DNA from: Synergistaceae bacterium
GTDB lineage: Bacteria; Synergistota; Synergistia; Synergistales; Aminobacteriaceae
Reading direction: 5' to 3'
NCBI GenBank assembly: GCA_017394925.1
Contig: JAFPWQ010000021.1
Location: 1-11,234 of the forward strand
DNA: 11,234 bases
A model generated the notes under the pieces. It searched no databases, was not told the origin of the DNA, and was given only the letters and a program-made list of their open reading frames with translations. Position 1 is the stretch's first letter; every line of letters starts with the position of its first letter. The translations under genes were made by a program, and so were the position numbers. This document shows, piece after piece, positions 1 to 6,301 of the stretch.

Positions 1-567
1 GAAGCGTCAAGTGCGAGCAAATTCGGCGAATATGATATTACCGGCGTGAATGATTTAACGAGTGAGACATACTGCACTGCTCACGGCGGTTATGATGCCA
101 CGTATGCAGATCAGGACGCGGACAGAGTATTACCCGTTGATGTCCTTCGTGATATGGAGAGAGACGGCGTTATCGGGAAGCTGCATAATAAGTTCTATGC
201 GACCGTAGGCAACGGAACATCAGTAGCCAATGCGAAGAGATTCGGTGCGGAGATCGTGAAGCGTCTTGTTGCTGACGGAGTTACGGCTGTAATTCTCACT
301 TCAACCTGAGGAACATGTACGCGTTGCGGTGCAACGATGGTGAAAGAGATTGAGCGTGAGTTACCCGTTGTTCATATGTGTACGATAGTTCCCATTTCGC
401 AGACTGTCGGCGCAAATCGAATCGTTCCGACAATCGCAATTCCTCATCCGTTAGGCGATCCTTCGAGGACTCCTGATGAAGAGAAAGAATTACGCAGGAA
501 ACTTGTTGAACGCGCATTGAAGGCACTGCAGACAGACATAACAGAGCAGACAGTCTTCACAGAATAA
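1..567 (+). CDS. grdB: Glycine/betaine/sarcosine reductase selenoprotein B (GrdB family), 3' part, UGA read as selenocysteine
   Basis: Partial at the left edge and open from base 1: 188 codons remain, ending in TAA at 565-567. An in-frame TGA at 307-309 interrupts it, but similarity to GrdB continues unbroken on both sides: TYCTAHGGYDATY and VGNGTS before it, then TST-U-GTCTRCGATMVKEIER, then GANRIVPT and IPHPLGDP. The TGA therefore encodes selenocysteine in the U-x-x-C-x-x-C active site (Cys codons at 316 and 325). GrdB proteins are about 436 residues with Sec near 350; having Sec at codon 103 of the remaining 188 fits that. The family is the substrate-specific component B of Stickland reductases, which cleaves the amine from glycine, betaine or sarcosine and passes a carboxymethyl-selenoether to protein A. 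The substrate cannot be told from this part. A gene caller without recoding would report two false fragments (46-309 and 337-567). Confidence 0.95.
307..336 (+). promoter_or_regulatory. Bacterial SECIS-like hairpin for Sec insertion in grdB
   Basis: The Sec TGA (307-309) is followed after 12 nt by a perfect 6-bp stem, CGTTGC (322-327) with GCAACG (331-336), closing a GGT loop. The loop begins 18 nt after the UGA and with G residues. A G in the first two loop positions and a spacing in the high teens or more are typical of bacterial SECIS elements bound by SelB. The stem also encodes the conserved RCGAT residues, so part of its conservation is protein-driven. SelB binding itself is inferred. 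Confidence 0.75.
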
Positions 568-581
568 AGCGCATAATAAAA

Positions 582-619
582 CCGGAGGCCATGTTTCAAA
601 CCTCCGGCTTAATTTTTTA
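582..619. terminator. Bidirectional intrinsic terminator between grdB and the rubrerythrin gene
   Basis: A perfect 7-bp GC-rich stem, CCGGAGG (582-588) and CCTCCGG (601-607), with a 12-nt loop. It is followed on the + strand by a T-rich tract (609-618). On the - strand the downstream bases read TTTTATTAT, so it can end both convergent transcripts. The + strand T tract overlaps the stop codon of the minus-strand rubrerythrin gene. Confidence 0.85.
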
Positions 620-1024
620 CTTGCGGTATTGTTTCATGATTTCGCCGAGAATAACACCGTGATTTTTTTCCTGAGCCGCAAATTTCTTTATCACGTCAGC
701 AACTTCAGGATGTCCCATTTCACTTATCTTTTCAGCAAGCGGCAATAATGAATTTTCTGCGTTTTCTTCGCCTCTCTGGAAGTTCTCAAGGAAGTCCCAG
801 AAATCAGAAGGATATTTGCCGTTAAGAACTGCATAGAAACCTGCATGAACTGCTTCCTGATTCGCAATCCAGATAAATTTTTCGCTTACGTCATCAAGTC
901 CCTGTTCATGTGCAAGTCTCGCGAGTGCGTAATATATCATTACACCGTTTGCTTCTGCCTGAGCTGCAGCATTCACTGTTTTTTCAAGCTCAGTGCCTTT
1001 TGTTATTCCGTTAATTGAATGCAT
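617..1024 (-). CDS. Rubrerythrin-like ferritin-fold protein without rubredoxin domain
   Basis: A 135-residue four-helix-bundle protein. Visible diiron ligand motifs are Glu24 in AQAEANGVM, E57-A-V-H60 and E119-K-N-H122, the ExxH pairs of rubrerythrin/erythrin proteins. The C-terminal rubredoxin-type Cys4 domain of classical rubrerythrin is absent, so electrons must come from a separate donor. The family reduces peroxide in anaerobes; that role is inferred here. It is the last gene of the four-gene minus-strand operon, 6 nt after the ferritin-like gene. No clear Shine-Dalgarno precedes its ATG, so translation may be coupled to the gene before it. A terminator lies directly at its 3' end. Confidence 0.85.
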   Translation of the reverse strand: MHSINGITKGTELEKTVNAAAQAEANGVMIYYALARLAHEQGLDDVSEKFIWIANQEAVHAGFYAVLNGKYPSDFWDFLENFQRGEENAENSLLPLAEKISEMGHPEVADVIKKFAAQEKNHGVILGEIMKQYRK

Positions 1025-1030
1025 TATGAA

Positions 1031-1489
1031 TTAAAGCTGATTCGCGTACCAGTTCTCTTTGCCGATCTTCTCGATTAATCCGAGTGTCTCTTCTGCCTCG
1101 TACATGTCTGTCTCTTCATCCTGGTAGTACTCTTTCAGAATATCAAACGTCGTGTAATCTTCTCTTGCGCATTCAACGAGACCTGCAAGCCATGCGAGTC
1201 CGTCCTTTGAGACCTGAAGATCATACTTCATGTACTCGATTGCATCCGTGTAAACAGGAGCTGCCTTTTTCGCTTCAAGTTTAACTTCGCCGCCGAGATC
1301 TAATATTCTGTCCGTGCATTTCTGAACATATCCGCGTTCTTCTTCTGCGTGTTCCTTATACTTGTCCGCGAGTTTGCTGAATCCCTGCGAGGCAAATACT
1401 CTTGACTGAATGTCATGGCCTGCTGCCTGCTGCTCTAAATCCGTTACGATCGTCTGCAATCCCTCTATAAGTTTTGCTTTGTCTGTCAT
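1031..1489 (-). CDS. Bacterioferritin-like protein with degenerate ferroxidase residues
   Basis: 152 residues with the bacterioferritin pattern: RILDLGGEV near residues 61-69 and a C-terminal LGLIEKIGKENWY at 136-148. Known bacterioferritins store iron with a diiron ferroxidase site that includes two ExxH motifs. Here the equivalents read E51-R-G-Y54 and E125-E-T-D128, so both histidines appear replaced, and the expected central Glu near residue 94 is also not obvious. The protein may bind iron differently or serve a structural role. The start has a good Shine-Dalgarno (GGAGA, complement of 1498-1502) that overlaps the stop of the flavodoxin-ferredoxin gene. It sits between that gene and rubrerythrin, in an oxygen/iron-protection operon. 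Confidence 0.75.
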   Translation of the reverse strand: MTDKAKLIEGLQTIVTDLEQQAAGHDIQSRVFASQGFSKLADKYKEHAEEERGYVQKCTDRILDLGGEVKLEAKKAAPVYTDAIEYMKYDLQVSKDGLAWLAGLVECAREDYTTFDILKEYYQDEETDMYEAEETLGLIEKIGKENWYANQL

Positions 1490-1501
1490 AGAAAAAATCT
1501 C

Positions 1502-2323
1502 CTACATAAAAATTTCCGGCTCAAGTCTCTTAGTTGAGGCCTCACCGAATGATTTCATTATATCAGCTACCTGCTTGCTTGTTGAACTTATTGCATGTGC
1601 CGGACATCTGTTAATACATCCCCAGCAGCCTATGCATTTCTCAACGTCAAATTTTTTTGCGTCAATGTCAATCGCATTCACCGGGCAATGTCTCACGCAA
1701 TTACCGCACTTTATGCACTTGTCTGAGATTTCTTTCGCTTTGCATTCATTCGGAAGTGCGTATGCTTCGTCTGGATGTTCTTCACGGTAAGCGATAACTT
1801 TATTGCCCAGTTCCCATGATGACCAGTTAGTTTTGGGCAGTTCATGAAGATCATAATCACCGTTCTGAATCTTTGCGTATGTCCTGCGTCCGAAATCACG
1901 CATTATCTCTTTGTCGTGTTCATCAGGACGGCCTTCTGCTATTGACGTGTCCATTGAATGACGCGCAACAAATGCCCCCAGTGCCGTAACCTTAAAGCCG
2001 CTTTTCTTTGCACGTTCAAGCATTTCGTTCAATGCGATTCCGTAATATCCGTTCCCGAATGTTATTACGCCTATGAACGGTGTATCATGAGCCTCAAGAC
2101 ATGCAAATAATTCATCTGAAAGTGTGAACAATTTTCCGGCTGTCATGCTTCCCATAATCACAATATCATCTGGCCCGAACGTATATTTTTTCTTGCGGCT
2201 TGACGGCGTGAGAAGGTCATGAACTTCAACGGGCAAATCACTAATTGATGACGCTATTGTGCGTACAATCTTTTCTGTTGAGCCGCTCGGACTGAAATAT
2301 ATCAGATGAAGTTTCTTCGACAT
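1502..2323 (-). CDS. Flavodoxin-ferredoxin fusion protein (EFR1-like)
   Basis: 273 residues. The N-terminal flavodoxin domain (about 1-160) starts with the FMN phosphate loop SPSGSTEK at residues 11-18. The C-terminal dicluster ferredoxin domain has CIKCGNCVRHCP (C203, C206, C209, C213) and CIGCWGCINRCP (C230, C233, C236, C240), enough for two [4Fe-4S] clusters. Such proteins pass electrons between a flavin and low-potential clusters in the cytoplasm of anaerobes; the partner is unknown. Here it could feed the rubrerythrin encoded downstream (inference). It begins 2 nt after the stop of the metallo-beta-lactamase gene and lacks a strong Shine-Dalgarno, which suggests translational coupling. 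Confidence 0.88.
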   Translation of the reverse strand: MSKKLHLIYFSPSGSTEKIVRTIASSISDLPVEVHDLLTPSSRKKKYTFGPDDIVIMGSMTAGKLFTLSDELFACLEAHDTPFIGVITFGNGYYGIALNEMLERAKKSGFKVTALGAFVARHSMDTSIAEGRPDEHDKEIMRDFGRRTYAKIQNGDYDLHELPKTNWSSWELGNKVIAYREEHPDEAYALPNECKAKEISDKCIKCGNCVRHCPVNAIDIDAKKFDVEKCIGCWGCINRCPAHAISSTSKQVADIMKSFGEASTKRLEPEIFM

Positions 2324-2325
2324 AG

Positions 2326-3048
2326 TTAGTCCAGCTTCATTATGATTTTCTCTTCAAGATTTTTTACGCCTTCGGGTGTATGCGTTGAGAGATAAATTGT
2401 CGGGTTATTCTTCACGAATTCACGAACACGGTCAAGTGTCTCTCTTGCTGCTGCTAAGTCCTCAAACACGATTGAGAGCTTGTTAGCATGAAGTGCCGCA
2501 TCAACATACGTAACATCGCCGTGCATCATGTAATATACTCCGTCTTTTTCAGCGATGACTATGCTGTTGCCGTTCGTATGTCCTCTTGCCTTGATGAAAT
2601 AAACACCGTCTGCGATTTTCTGACTCTGCGGGAAATTGTGATATGCACCGTCTGAATATGTCGCGCGTACAATGTTATCGCCTGTGAGTTTCATTGCGTC
2701 TGCGTCTTCAGGGCCGATGTATATTTTTGCGTTCGGGAAATTGCCGATTGAGCCGGAATGATCTGCGTGCTTATGCGTGATGAGAATCTTGCTGACCTGT
2801 TCGGGCTTATATCCGAGTGCCTCAAGTGCAGGAACGTAATCCATAATCTTCGTGTAACCTTTGAACGGTGTACCTGCCGGAAATCCCGTATCAACAAGAA
2901 TCACTTCATCGCCCGTATCAATCAGAAAGTTCTGAAGACTGCCGGGATACATTACATCTTTGCGTCCGTCTGCTTTGTTCTCTCCGCCGAATAAAAACTC
3001 TTCGTTAAATTCGCCGCCCTTAAATAATTTTACGACTTTAATCTCCAT
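2326..3048 (-). CDS. Metallo-beta-lactamase-fold metallohydrolase
   Basis: 240 residues with a full set of MBL-fold metal ligands: H92-K-H94-A-D96-H97, H157 (RGHTNGN), D178 (HGDVTY) and H223 (STHTPEG). The HxHxDH motif is the two-zinc hydrolase type; the spacing resembles N-acyl-homoserine-lactonase-like and glyoxalase-II-like members, but the substrate cannot be told. It is the first gene of the minus-strand redox operon and is read divergently from the HxlR regulator. A clear Shine-Dalgarno (GGGAGG, complement of 3061-3066) lies 12 nt before the ATG. The HxHxDH motif differs from the metal ligand set of flavodiiron oxygen reductases, so this is not a split FprA despite the flavodoxin next to it. 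Confidence 0.85.
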   Translation of the reverse strand: MEIKVVKLFKGGEFNEEFLFGGENKADGRKDVMYPGSLQNFLIDTGDEVILVDTGFPAGTPFKGYTKIMDYVPALEALGYKPEQVSKILITHKHADHSGSIGNFPNAKIYIGPEDADAMKLTGDNIVRATYSDGAYHNFPQSQKIADGVYFIKARGHTNGNSIVIAEKDGVYYMMHGDVTYVDAALHANKLSIVFEDLAAARETLDRVREFVKNNPTIYLSTHTPEGVKNLEEKIIMKLD

Positions 3049-3084
3049 TTTGAATTTTTACCTCCCTGATTTATTCTGCCTAAA

Positions 3085-3112
3085 ATTTTATTTCATGATA
3101 AGATTTTTACAA
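3085..3112 (-). promoter_or_regulatory. Candidate promoter of the minus-strand redox operon
   Basis: On the minus strand, TTGTAA (complement of 3107-3112) and TAAAAT (complement of 3085-3090) are separated by 16 bp and lie 37 bp upstream of the MBL start codon. The -10 element is half of the perfect palindrome TAAAATTTTA (3081-3090). This is a match by eye in an AT-rich gap. Confidence 0.45.
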
Positions 3113-3122
3113 GAACACAGTT

Positions 3123-3143
3123 TTTTCATACCATGTATAAAAT
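3123..3143. promoter_or_regulatory. Imperfect inverted repeat, possible HxlR operator
   Basis: TTTTCATAC (3123-3131) and GTATAAAAT (3135-3143) form an inverted repeat with a 3-bp centre and 7 of 9 matches. It lies in the divergent gap between the redox operon and the HxlR gene, upstream of the best regulator start at 3169. HxlR-family dimers usually bind such symmetric sites near their own gene. The base composition is AT-rich, so chance is possible. Confidence 0.3.
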
Positions 3144-3168
3144 CATTATTATGGAGACGAGATTCAAA

Positions 3169-3528
3169 ATGCGCGAAAAAAATTTAATATGCCCTCTGAA
3201 ATTCTTAATGAACACTTTCGGAGGAAAATGGAAAATGCCGATTATATGCATTCTCTCAGGTGATAAGCCCCAGCGTTACAGCATGATAAAACGCAGACTG
3301 AGAAACATAACGAACATGATGCTCTCACAATCACTGAAGGAACTTGAAGCTGACGGAATGATTCATCGCGAACAGTTTAACGAAGTCCCTCCGCGAGTCG
3401 AATACTCACTGACTCAAAGAGGAAGAAGCTCATTGCCTTTTCTGACTGAGGCAGCGAAATGGGCAGCTGATAGCATGAACGTAAACGGAATGAAAACTTT
3501 TTGCAGTGAATGCGTTAATATCTGCTGA
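3169..3528 (+). CDS. HxlR-family winged-helix regulator with cysteine-rich C-terminal tail
   Basis: 119 residues from the preferred ATG. Family signatures are C8-P followed by GGKWKMPII, then NITNMMLSQSLKELEADGM (recognition region) and PPRVEYSLTQRG (wing). The start at 3169 is preferred because GGAGA (3153-3157) lies upstream of it; in-frame ATGs at 3133 and 3151 have no Shine-Dalgarno and would run the gene into a possible operator. The N-terminal Cys matches the redox-sensing Cys of YodB/HypR-type members. The C terminus adds C112, C115 and C119 (CSECVNIC), an unusual tail that could sense a metal, an oxidant or a reactive selenium/sulfur species (inference). It diverges from the redox operon and lies 74 nt before yedE, so it could control either one. 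Confidence 0.88.
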   Translation: MREKNLICPLKFLMNTFGGKWKMPIICILSGDKPQRYSMIKRRLRNITNMMLSQSLKELEADGMIHREQFNEVPPRVEYSLTQRGRSSLPFLTEAAKWAADSMNVNGMKTFCSECVNIC

Positions 3529-3542
3529 GTTTTTCATTAGTG

Positions 3543-3589
3543 CCTGATAATAACAACCTGTACTAAAATAGGCTGAAATTTTTATCAGG
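3543..3589 (+). promoter_or_regulatory. Inverted repeat overlapping the yedE Shine-Dalgarno
   Basis: CCTGATAA (3543-3550) and TTATCAGG (3582-3589) are exact reverse complements separated by 31 nt. The right arm runs into the yedE Shine-Dalgarno AGGAGG (3587-3592), 10 nt before the ATG at 3603. In RNA the stem would cover part of the ribosome binding site; in DNA it could be a split operator. There is no U tract, so it does not look like a terminator. The promoter position is unresolved, so whether the left arm is transcribed is not known. Confidence 0.45.
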
Positions 3590-3602
3590 AGGTCTTATTT
3601 TC

Positions 3603-4676
3603 ATGGACAAGGCTTTAACGTCTAAACATGGCCCATGGATCGCAGGCGGTCTTATTGGGTTAATTGCTGTGGCACTTGCGCACTTCGGCAACCCTGGCAA
3701 TATGGGATTTTGTGTCGCATGTTTCACCAGAGACATCGCCGGCGCATTAGGTTTTCACAGGGCAGGAGTAGTGCAGTATATACGCCCTGAGATACCCGGA
3801 TTCATTCTTGGTTCGTTCATTTCGTCTTTAATCTTCCGCGAGTATTCACCAAGAGGCGGTTCTTCTCCCGTTGTGAGATTCGGACTCGGAATGTTCGCAA
3901 TGCTCGGAGCGTTAGTGTTCTTAGGCTGCCCGTGGAGAGCATATCTTCGTGTTTCCGGCGGAGACTGGAACGCATTATACGGTGTAGGCGGTCTCATTGT
4001 CGGAGTGTTCATCGGAATCATATTCTTATGGAACGGATTTTCACTCGGCGCATCAGAATCGAATCCCAAAGCCGCAGGTCTCATCATGCCGTTAATCGCA
4101 CTCTCACTTCTTGCGTTACTCTTCATTGCTCCCAAGTTCGGCGAGAATGCTCCCGTCTTCTTCTCAGCGTCAGGGCCGGGCTCGCAGCATGCACCCGTGT
4201 TAATGGCATTAGGTGCAGGTCTGATTGTCGGATGGCTCGCACAGAGAAGCAGATTCTGCACTGTCGGAGCGATTCGTGATTTCTTAATGATGGGCGATGC
4301 TTATCTCCTCAAAGGCATAATCGCGTTCACACTCGTGGCATTCATTGCCAATTATGCGCTTGGAACATTCAAGCCCGGATTCGAATCACAGCCCGTAGCA
4401 CATTCAAATCAGCTCTGGAATTTCTTGGGCATGGTTCTTTCTGGTCTTGCGTTCACACTTGCGGGAGGCTGTCCGGGCAGACAATTAATCATGGCCGGTG
4501 AAGGTGATTCGGATGCAGGGATATTCGTTATCGGAATGCTTGCAGGTGCGGCAGTCGCTCATAACTTTTCGGCGGCTTCGTCTGGTGCAGGCATAGGAGC
4601 ATATGGAATTCATGTTACGATTGCAGGGTTAATTTTCTGCGCATTCGTCGGAATATTTTTCAGGGACAGGGGGTAA
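3603..4676 (+). CDS. yedE: YedE-family putative selenium transporter
   Basis: 357-residue polytopic inner-membrane protein with many hydrophobic segments and two related halves. Conserved cysteines sit in GFCVACFTRD (C37, C40), FLGCPWR (C109), RFCTVGAIRD (C219) and AGGCPGR (C290). This arrangement is that of the YeeE/YedE (sulf_transp) superfamily, and the length and motifs match the selenium-associated YedE branch. The proposed role is import of a selenium compound, with the cysteines handing it inward; this rests on genome association more than on biochemistry. It is followed 6 nt later by the TusA-like yedF, as in other yedEF pairs, and ends before a strong terminator. Its own Shine-Dalgarno is AGGAGG at 3587-3592. 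Confidence 0.88.
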   Translation: MDKALTSKHGPWIAGGLIGLIAVALAHFGNPGNMGFCVACFTRDIAGALGFHRAGVVQYIRPEIPGFILGSFISSLIFREYSPRGGSSPVVRFGLGMFAMLGALVFLGCPWRAYLRVSGGDWNALYGVGGLIVGVFIGIIFLWNGFSLGASESNPKAAGLIMPLIALSLLALLFIAPKFGENAPVFFSASGPGSQHAPVLMALGAGLIVGWLAQRSRFCTVGAIRDFLMMGDAYLLKGIIAFTLVAFIANYALGTFKPGFESQPVAHSNQLWNFLGMVLSGLAFTLAGGCPGRQLIMAGEGDSDAGIFVIGMLAGAAVAHNFSAASSGAGIGAYGIHVTIAGLIFCAFVGIFFRDRG

Positions 4677-4682
4677 TCTTTC

Positions 4683-4901
4683 ATGAGCGATGTTATTACG
4701 GTCAATGCGTCAGGTCTTTCATGTCCTCAGCCTGTCATGCTCACTAAGAAGGCACTCGCAGAAAATTCTTCGGGACGCGTTGAAGTCCTCGTTGATACTG
4801 CGACATCAAGAAACAATGTATCACGTTTTGCAAGTAACAAAGGCTGGAAGGTCAGCACAGAGGAAAGCGATGGAGGATATAAAGTTATTCTTGAGAAGTA
4901 A
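4683..4901 (+). CDS. yedF: TusA/SirA-like sulfur/selenium carrier (YedF-type)
   Basis: 72 residues, a single TusA-like domain with the signature GLSCPQPVM, where Cys14 of the CPxP motif would carry a persulfide or perselenide. The position right after yedE is the classical yedE-yedF pairing, so it probably accepts the imported atom from the transporter and relays it. It lacks the C-terminal DsrE-like domain of the longer (about 200-residue) YedF proteins of many Clostridia. The Shine-Dalgarno is the G-run at 4669-4673, which overlaps the end of yedE. Confidence 0.85.
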   Translation: MSDVITVNASGLSCPQPVMLTKKALAENSSGRVEVLVDTATSRNNVSRFASNKGWKVSTEESDGGYKVILEK

Positions 4902-4924
4902 GAAGTGTATGAACTGAATCACAA

Positions 4925-4964
4925 TCCCTGTTGATGATATTAGTAGTCAGCAGGGAATTTTTTT
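4925..4964 (+). terminator. Intrinsic terminator after yedEF
   Basis: A 10-bp stem with one G-U pair, TCCCTGTTGA (4925-4934) and TCAGCAGGGA (4947-4956), a 12-nt loop, and seven T residues (4958-4964). It ends the yedEF transcript just before the 3' end of the convergent selC gene. Confidence 0.9.
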
Positions 4965-4971
4965 GCAAAAT

Positions 4972-5069
4972 TGGCGGAAGCGTGTGGGAATCGAACCCAC
5001 CAGAGACAGCTTAAACCGCCTCTCTTCAGGTTTGAAGCCTGAGCCCATCACCAGACAAATCTCGCTTCC
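4972..5069 (-). tRNA. selC: tRNA-Sec (anticodon UCA)
   Basis: A 98-nt tRNA with encoded CCA. The acceptor pairs GGAAGCG with CGCTTCC; an eighth position would be an A-A mismatch, whereas bacterial tRNA-Sec usually has 8 pairs. The D stem has six pairs (TTTGTC/GATGGG, four of them G-U) around a 4-nt loop, the enlarged D stem of tRNA-Sec. The anticodon stem-loop is TCAGG-CTTCAAA-CCTGA, giving anticodon TCA (complement of 5033-5035), which reads UGA. A long variable arm begins with AGAGA/TCTCT, and the T arm is GTGGG-TTCGATT-CCCAC. It is charged with serine and converted to Sec by SelA using selenophosphate. It serves the UGA in grdB in this same window. No convincing promoter is seen in the AT-rich bases after 5070. 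Confidence 0.95.
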
Positions 5070-5144
5070 ATTTGATGCATTAGCTTAACATAAAGCATGA
5101 ACGTAAAACAAAACTTTTCATTAGTGATTTGATTAATGCAATTG

Positions 5145-5154
5145 AATTATAATT
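5145..5154. promoter_or_regulatory. Palindromic TATAAT element between selC and the kinase gene
   Basis: AATTATAATT is a perfect 10-bp palindrome containing a consensus -10 (TATAAT at 5148-5153), readable on either strand. It lies about 65 bp before the kinase start. No good -35 box is seen at 16-18 bp on either strand. The rest of 5070-5218 is AT-rich with no gene seen. Confidence 0.3.
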
Positions 5155-5218
5155 TAAGTGTCTCAAAAAATCTATTAATTTTATGAAATGAAATCGTGAA
5201 TCAAAATTGAATCAAAAA

Positions 5219-6301
5219 ATGAAATTTTCAGGCTCATGGAAAAATTTTTCGTACAGAATCTTATTTGAACGTGTCTTTGATCCCATCGCTTTATACAGAG
5301 TCGATGAAGATAAAATTATCTTTGTCGATGTGAACCCTGCATATGAACGCGTGATGAAAGTTGTACGTGAAAAAATTATCGGGAAGGCTTTCTATGACGT
5401 ATGGCCTCAGGCTGAAGCAATGTGGTCGCGTGTCATCCGTGAATGCTTAACCCAGAAACGTACTATGCACTGTATCGGTGAGAGCGTTGACACAAAGAGT
5501 TATCTTGAAGCTATTGCGTTCCCCATTCCGCCCGAAATGGCCGCAGTTATCTTTCTCGACAGGACGAAATTAAAACGTTCGGATAATGCATTAAGACGAA
5601 GACAGAGACAGTTACGCACACTTGCAGCACAATTAACACTCAGCGAAGAGAATATGCGAAGATTAATTGCATCAGACCTTCATGACAGTGTAGGCTATGA
5701 ATTAATTTCACAGCTTAAGATTCTACGTGAGCTTGACGGACGCGAAGACACAAAGCATATAAGCGAATCTATTCATGAACTGATAAACATAACGGAAAAT
5801 ATAATCTCAGAGAACAGAAATTTGATATTCGAGTTAAGTCCGCCGGTCTTAAAGGAAGCAGGATTAAACCCTGCACTTGATGAACTCGCAAAAAATATTC
5901 TTGAGCCTCATAAAATCACATGGCAGATAATCACAAAAGGAGACGAAGATGAATTCAGAGCAGATGATTCTGTGTGCGTGATTCTATATCGCATGGCAAG
6001 AGAGCTGCTCATTAATGCCGTGAAACATTCGGGGGCATCAAACGTGAATATAATCATAAACCGCAAGCCTGAAATCATAACCGTAGCAATCGAAGACAAC
6101 GGAACAGGAATGCTTAAGAGTTCAAATAAAGGCTTCGGGTTATTCAGCATAAGAGAAAGATTATTAGCACTGGGAGGGAATCTGAAAATCATATCTGAAC
6201 AGGGAAAGGGATTAATGGCGGTGATGACATGTCCGCTGAAATTAAAGAAAGGAGAATTTGCACATGACGACAAAACCAACAAGAATACTTTTAGCAGATG
6301 A
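5219..6301 (+). CDS. Cytosolic PAS-domain sensor histidine kinase (NarL/DegS-type)
   Basis: 360 residues from the ATG at 5219; a TTG at 5207 would add four. Neither has a clear Shine-Dalgarno. A PAS-like domain occupies about residues 10-115 (ALYRVDEDKIIFVDVNPAYERV, then WPQAEAMW). The HisKA_3 dimerisation helix carries the phospho-acceptor H155 in SDLHDSVG. The HATPase domain has the N box with N266 (ELLINAVKHSG), the G1 box with D293 (EDNGTGM) and the G2 region GFGLFSIRERL. No transmembrane or signal segment is present, so it senses an intracellular cue. Its 3' end overlaps the response regulator by 38 nt, which ties the two as a pair. Its place between selC and a desulfurase gene suggests a link to selenium or sulfur supply; this is inference and the ligand is unknown. 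Confidence 0.88.
   Translation: MKFSGSWKNFSYRILFERVFDPIALYRVDEDKIIFVDVNPAYERVMKVVREKIIGKAFYDVWPQAEAMWSRVIRECLTQKRTMHCIGESVDTKSYLEAIAFPIPPEMAAVIFLDRTKLKRSDNALRRRQRQLRTLAAQLTLSEENMRRLIASDLHDSVGYELISQLKILRELDGREDTKHISESIHELINITENIISENRNLIFELSPPVLKEAGLNPALDELAKNILEPHKITWQIITKGDEDEFRADDSVCVILYRMARELLINAVKHSGASNVNIIINRKPEIITVAIEDNGTGMLKSSNKGFGLFSIRERLLALGGNLKIISEQGKGLMAVMTCPLKLKKGEFAHDDKTNKNTFSR

Noticed and set aside
1410..1790. 126-codon plus-strand open frame
   Set aside because: Antisense to the ferritin-like and flavodoxin-ferredoxin genes, with no family resemblance.
1502..3048. Flavodiiron protein (FprA) split into an MBL domain and a flavodoxin domain
   Set aside because: The MBL motif is HxHxDH with a full two-zinc-type ligand set, and the flavodoxin is already fused to a dicluster ferredoxin; this does not match the flavodiiron ligand pattern.
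3526..3540. Possible Sec readthrough of the TGA ending the HxlR gene after a Cys-rich tail
   Set aside because: Only V-F-H follows before a TAG, no hairpin is seen at the right distance, and the family ends here.
3755..4261. 168-codon open frame on the minus strand
   Set aside because: Opposite-strand shadow of yedE; no Shine-Dalgarno, no recognisable domain, and the sense-strand protein is clearly conserved.
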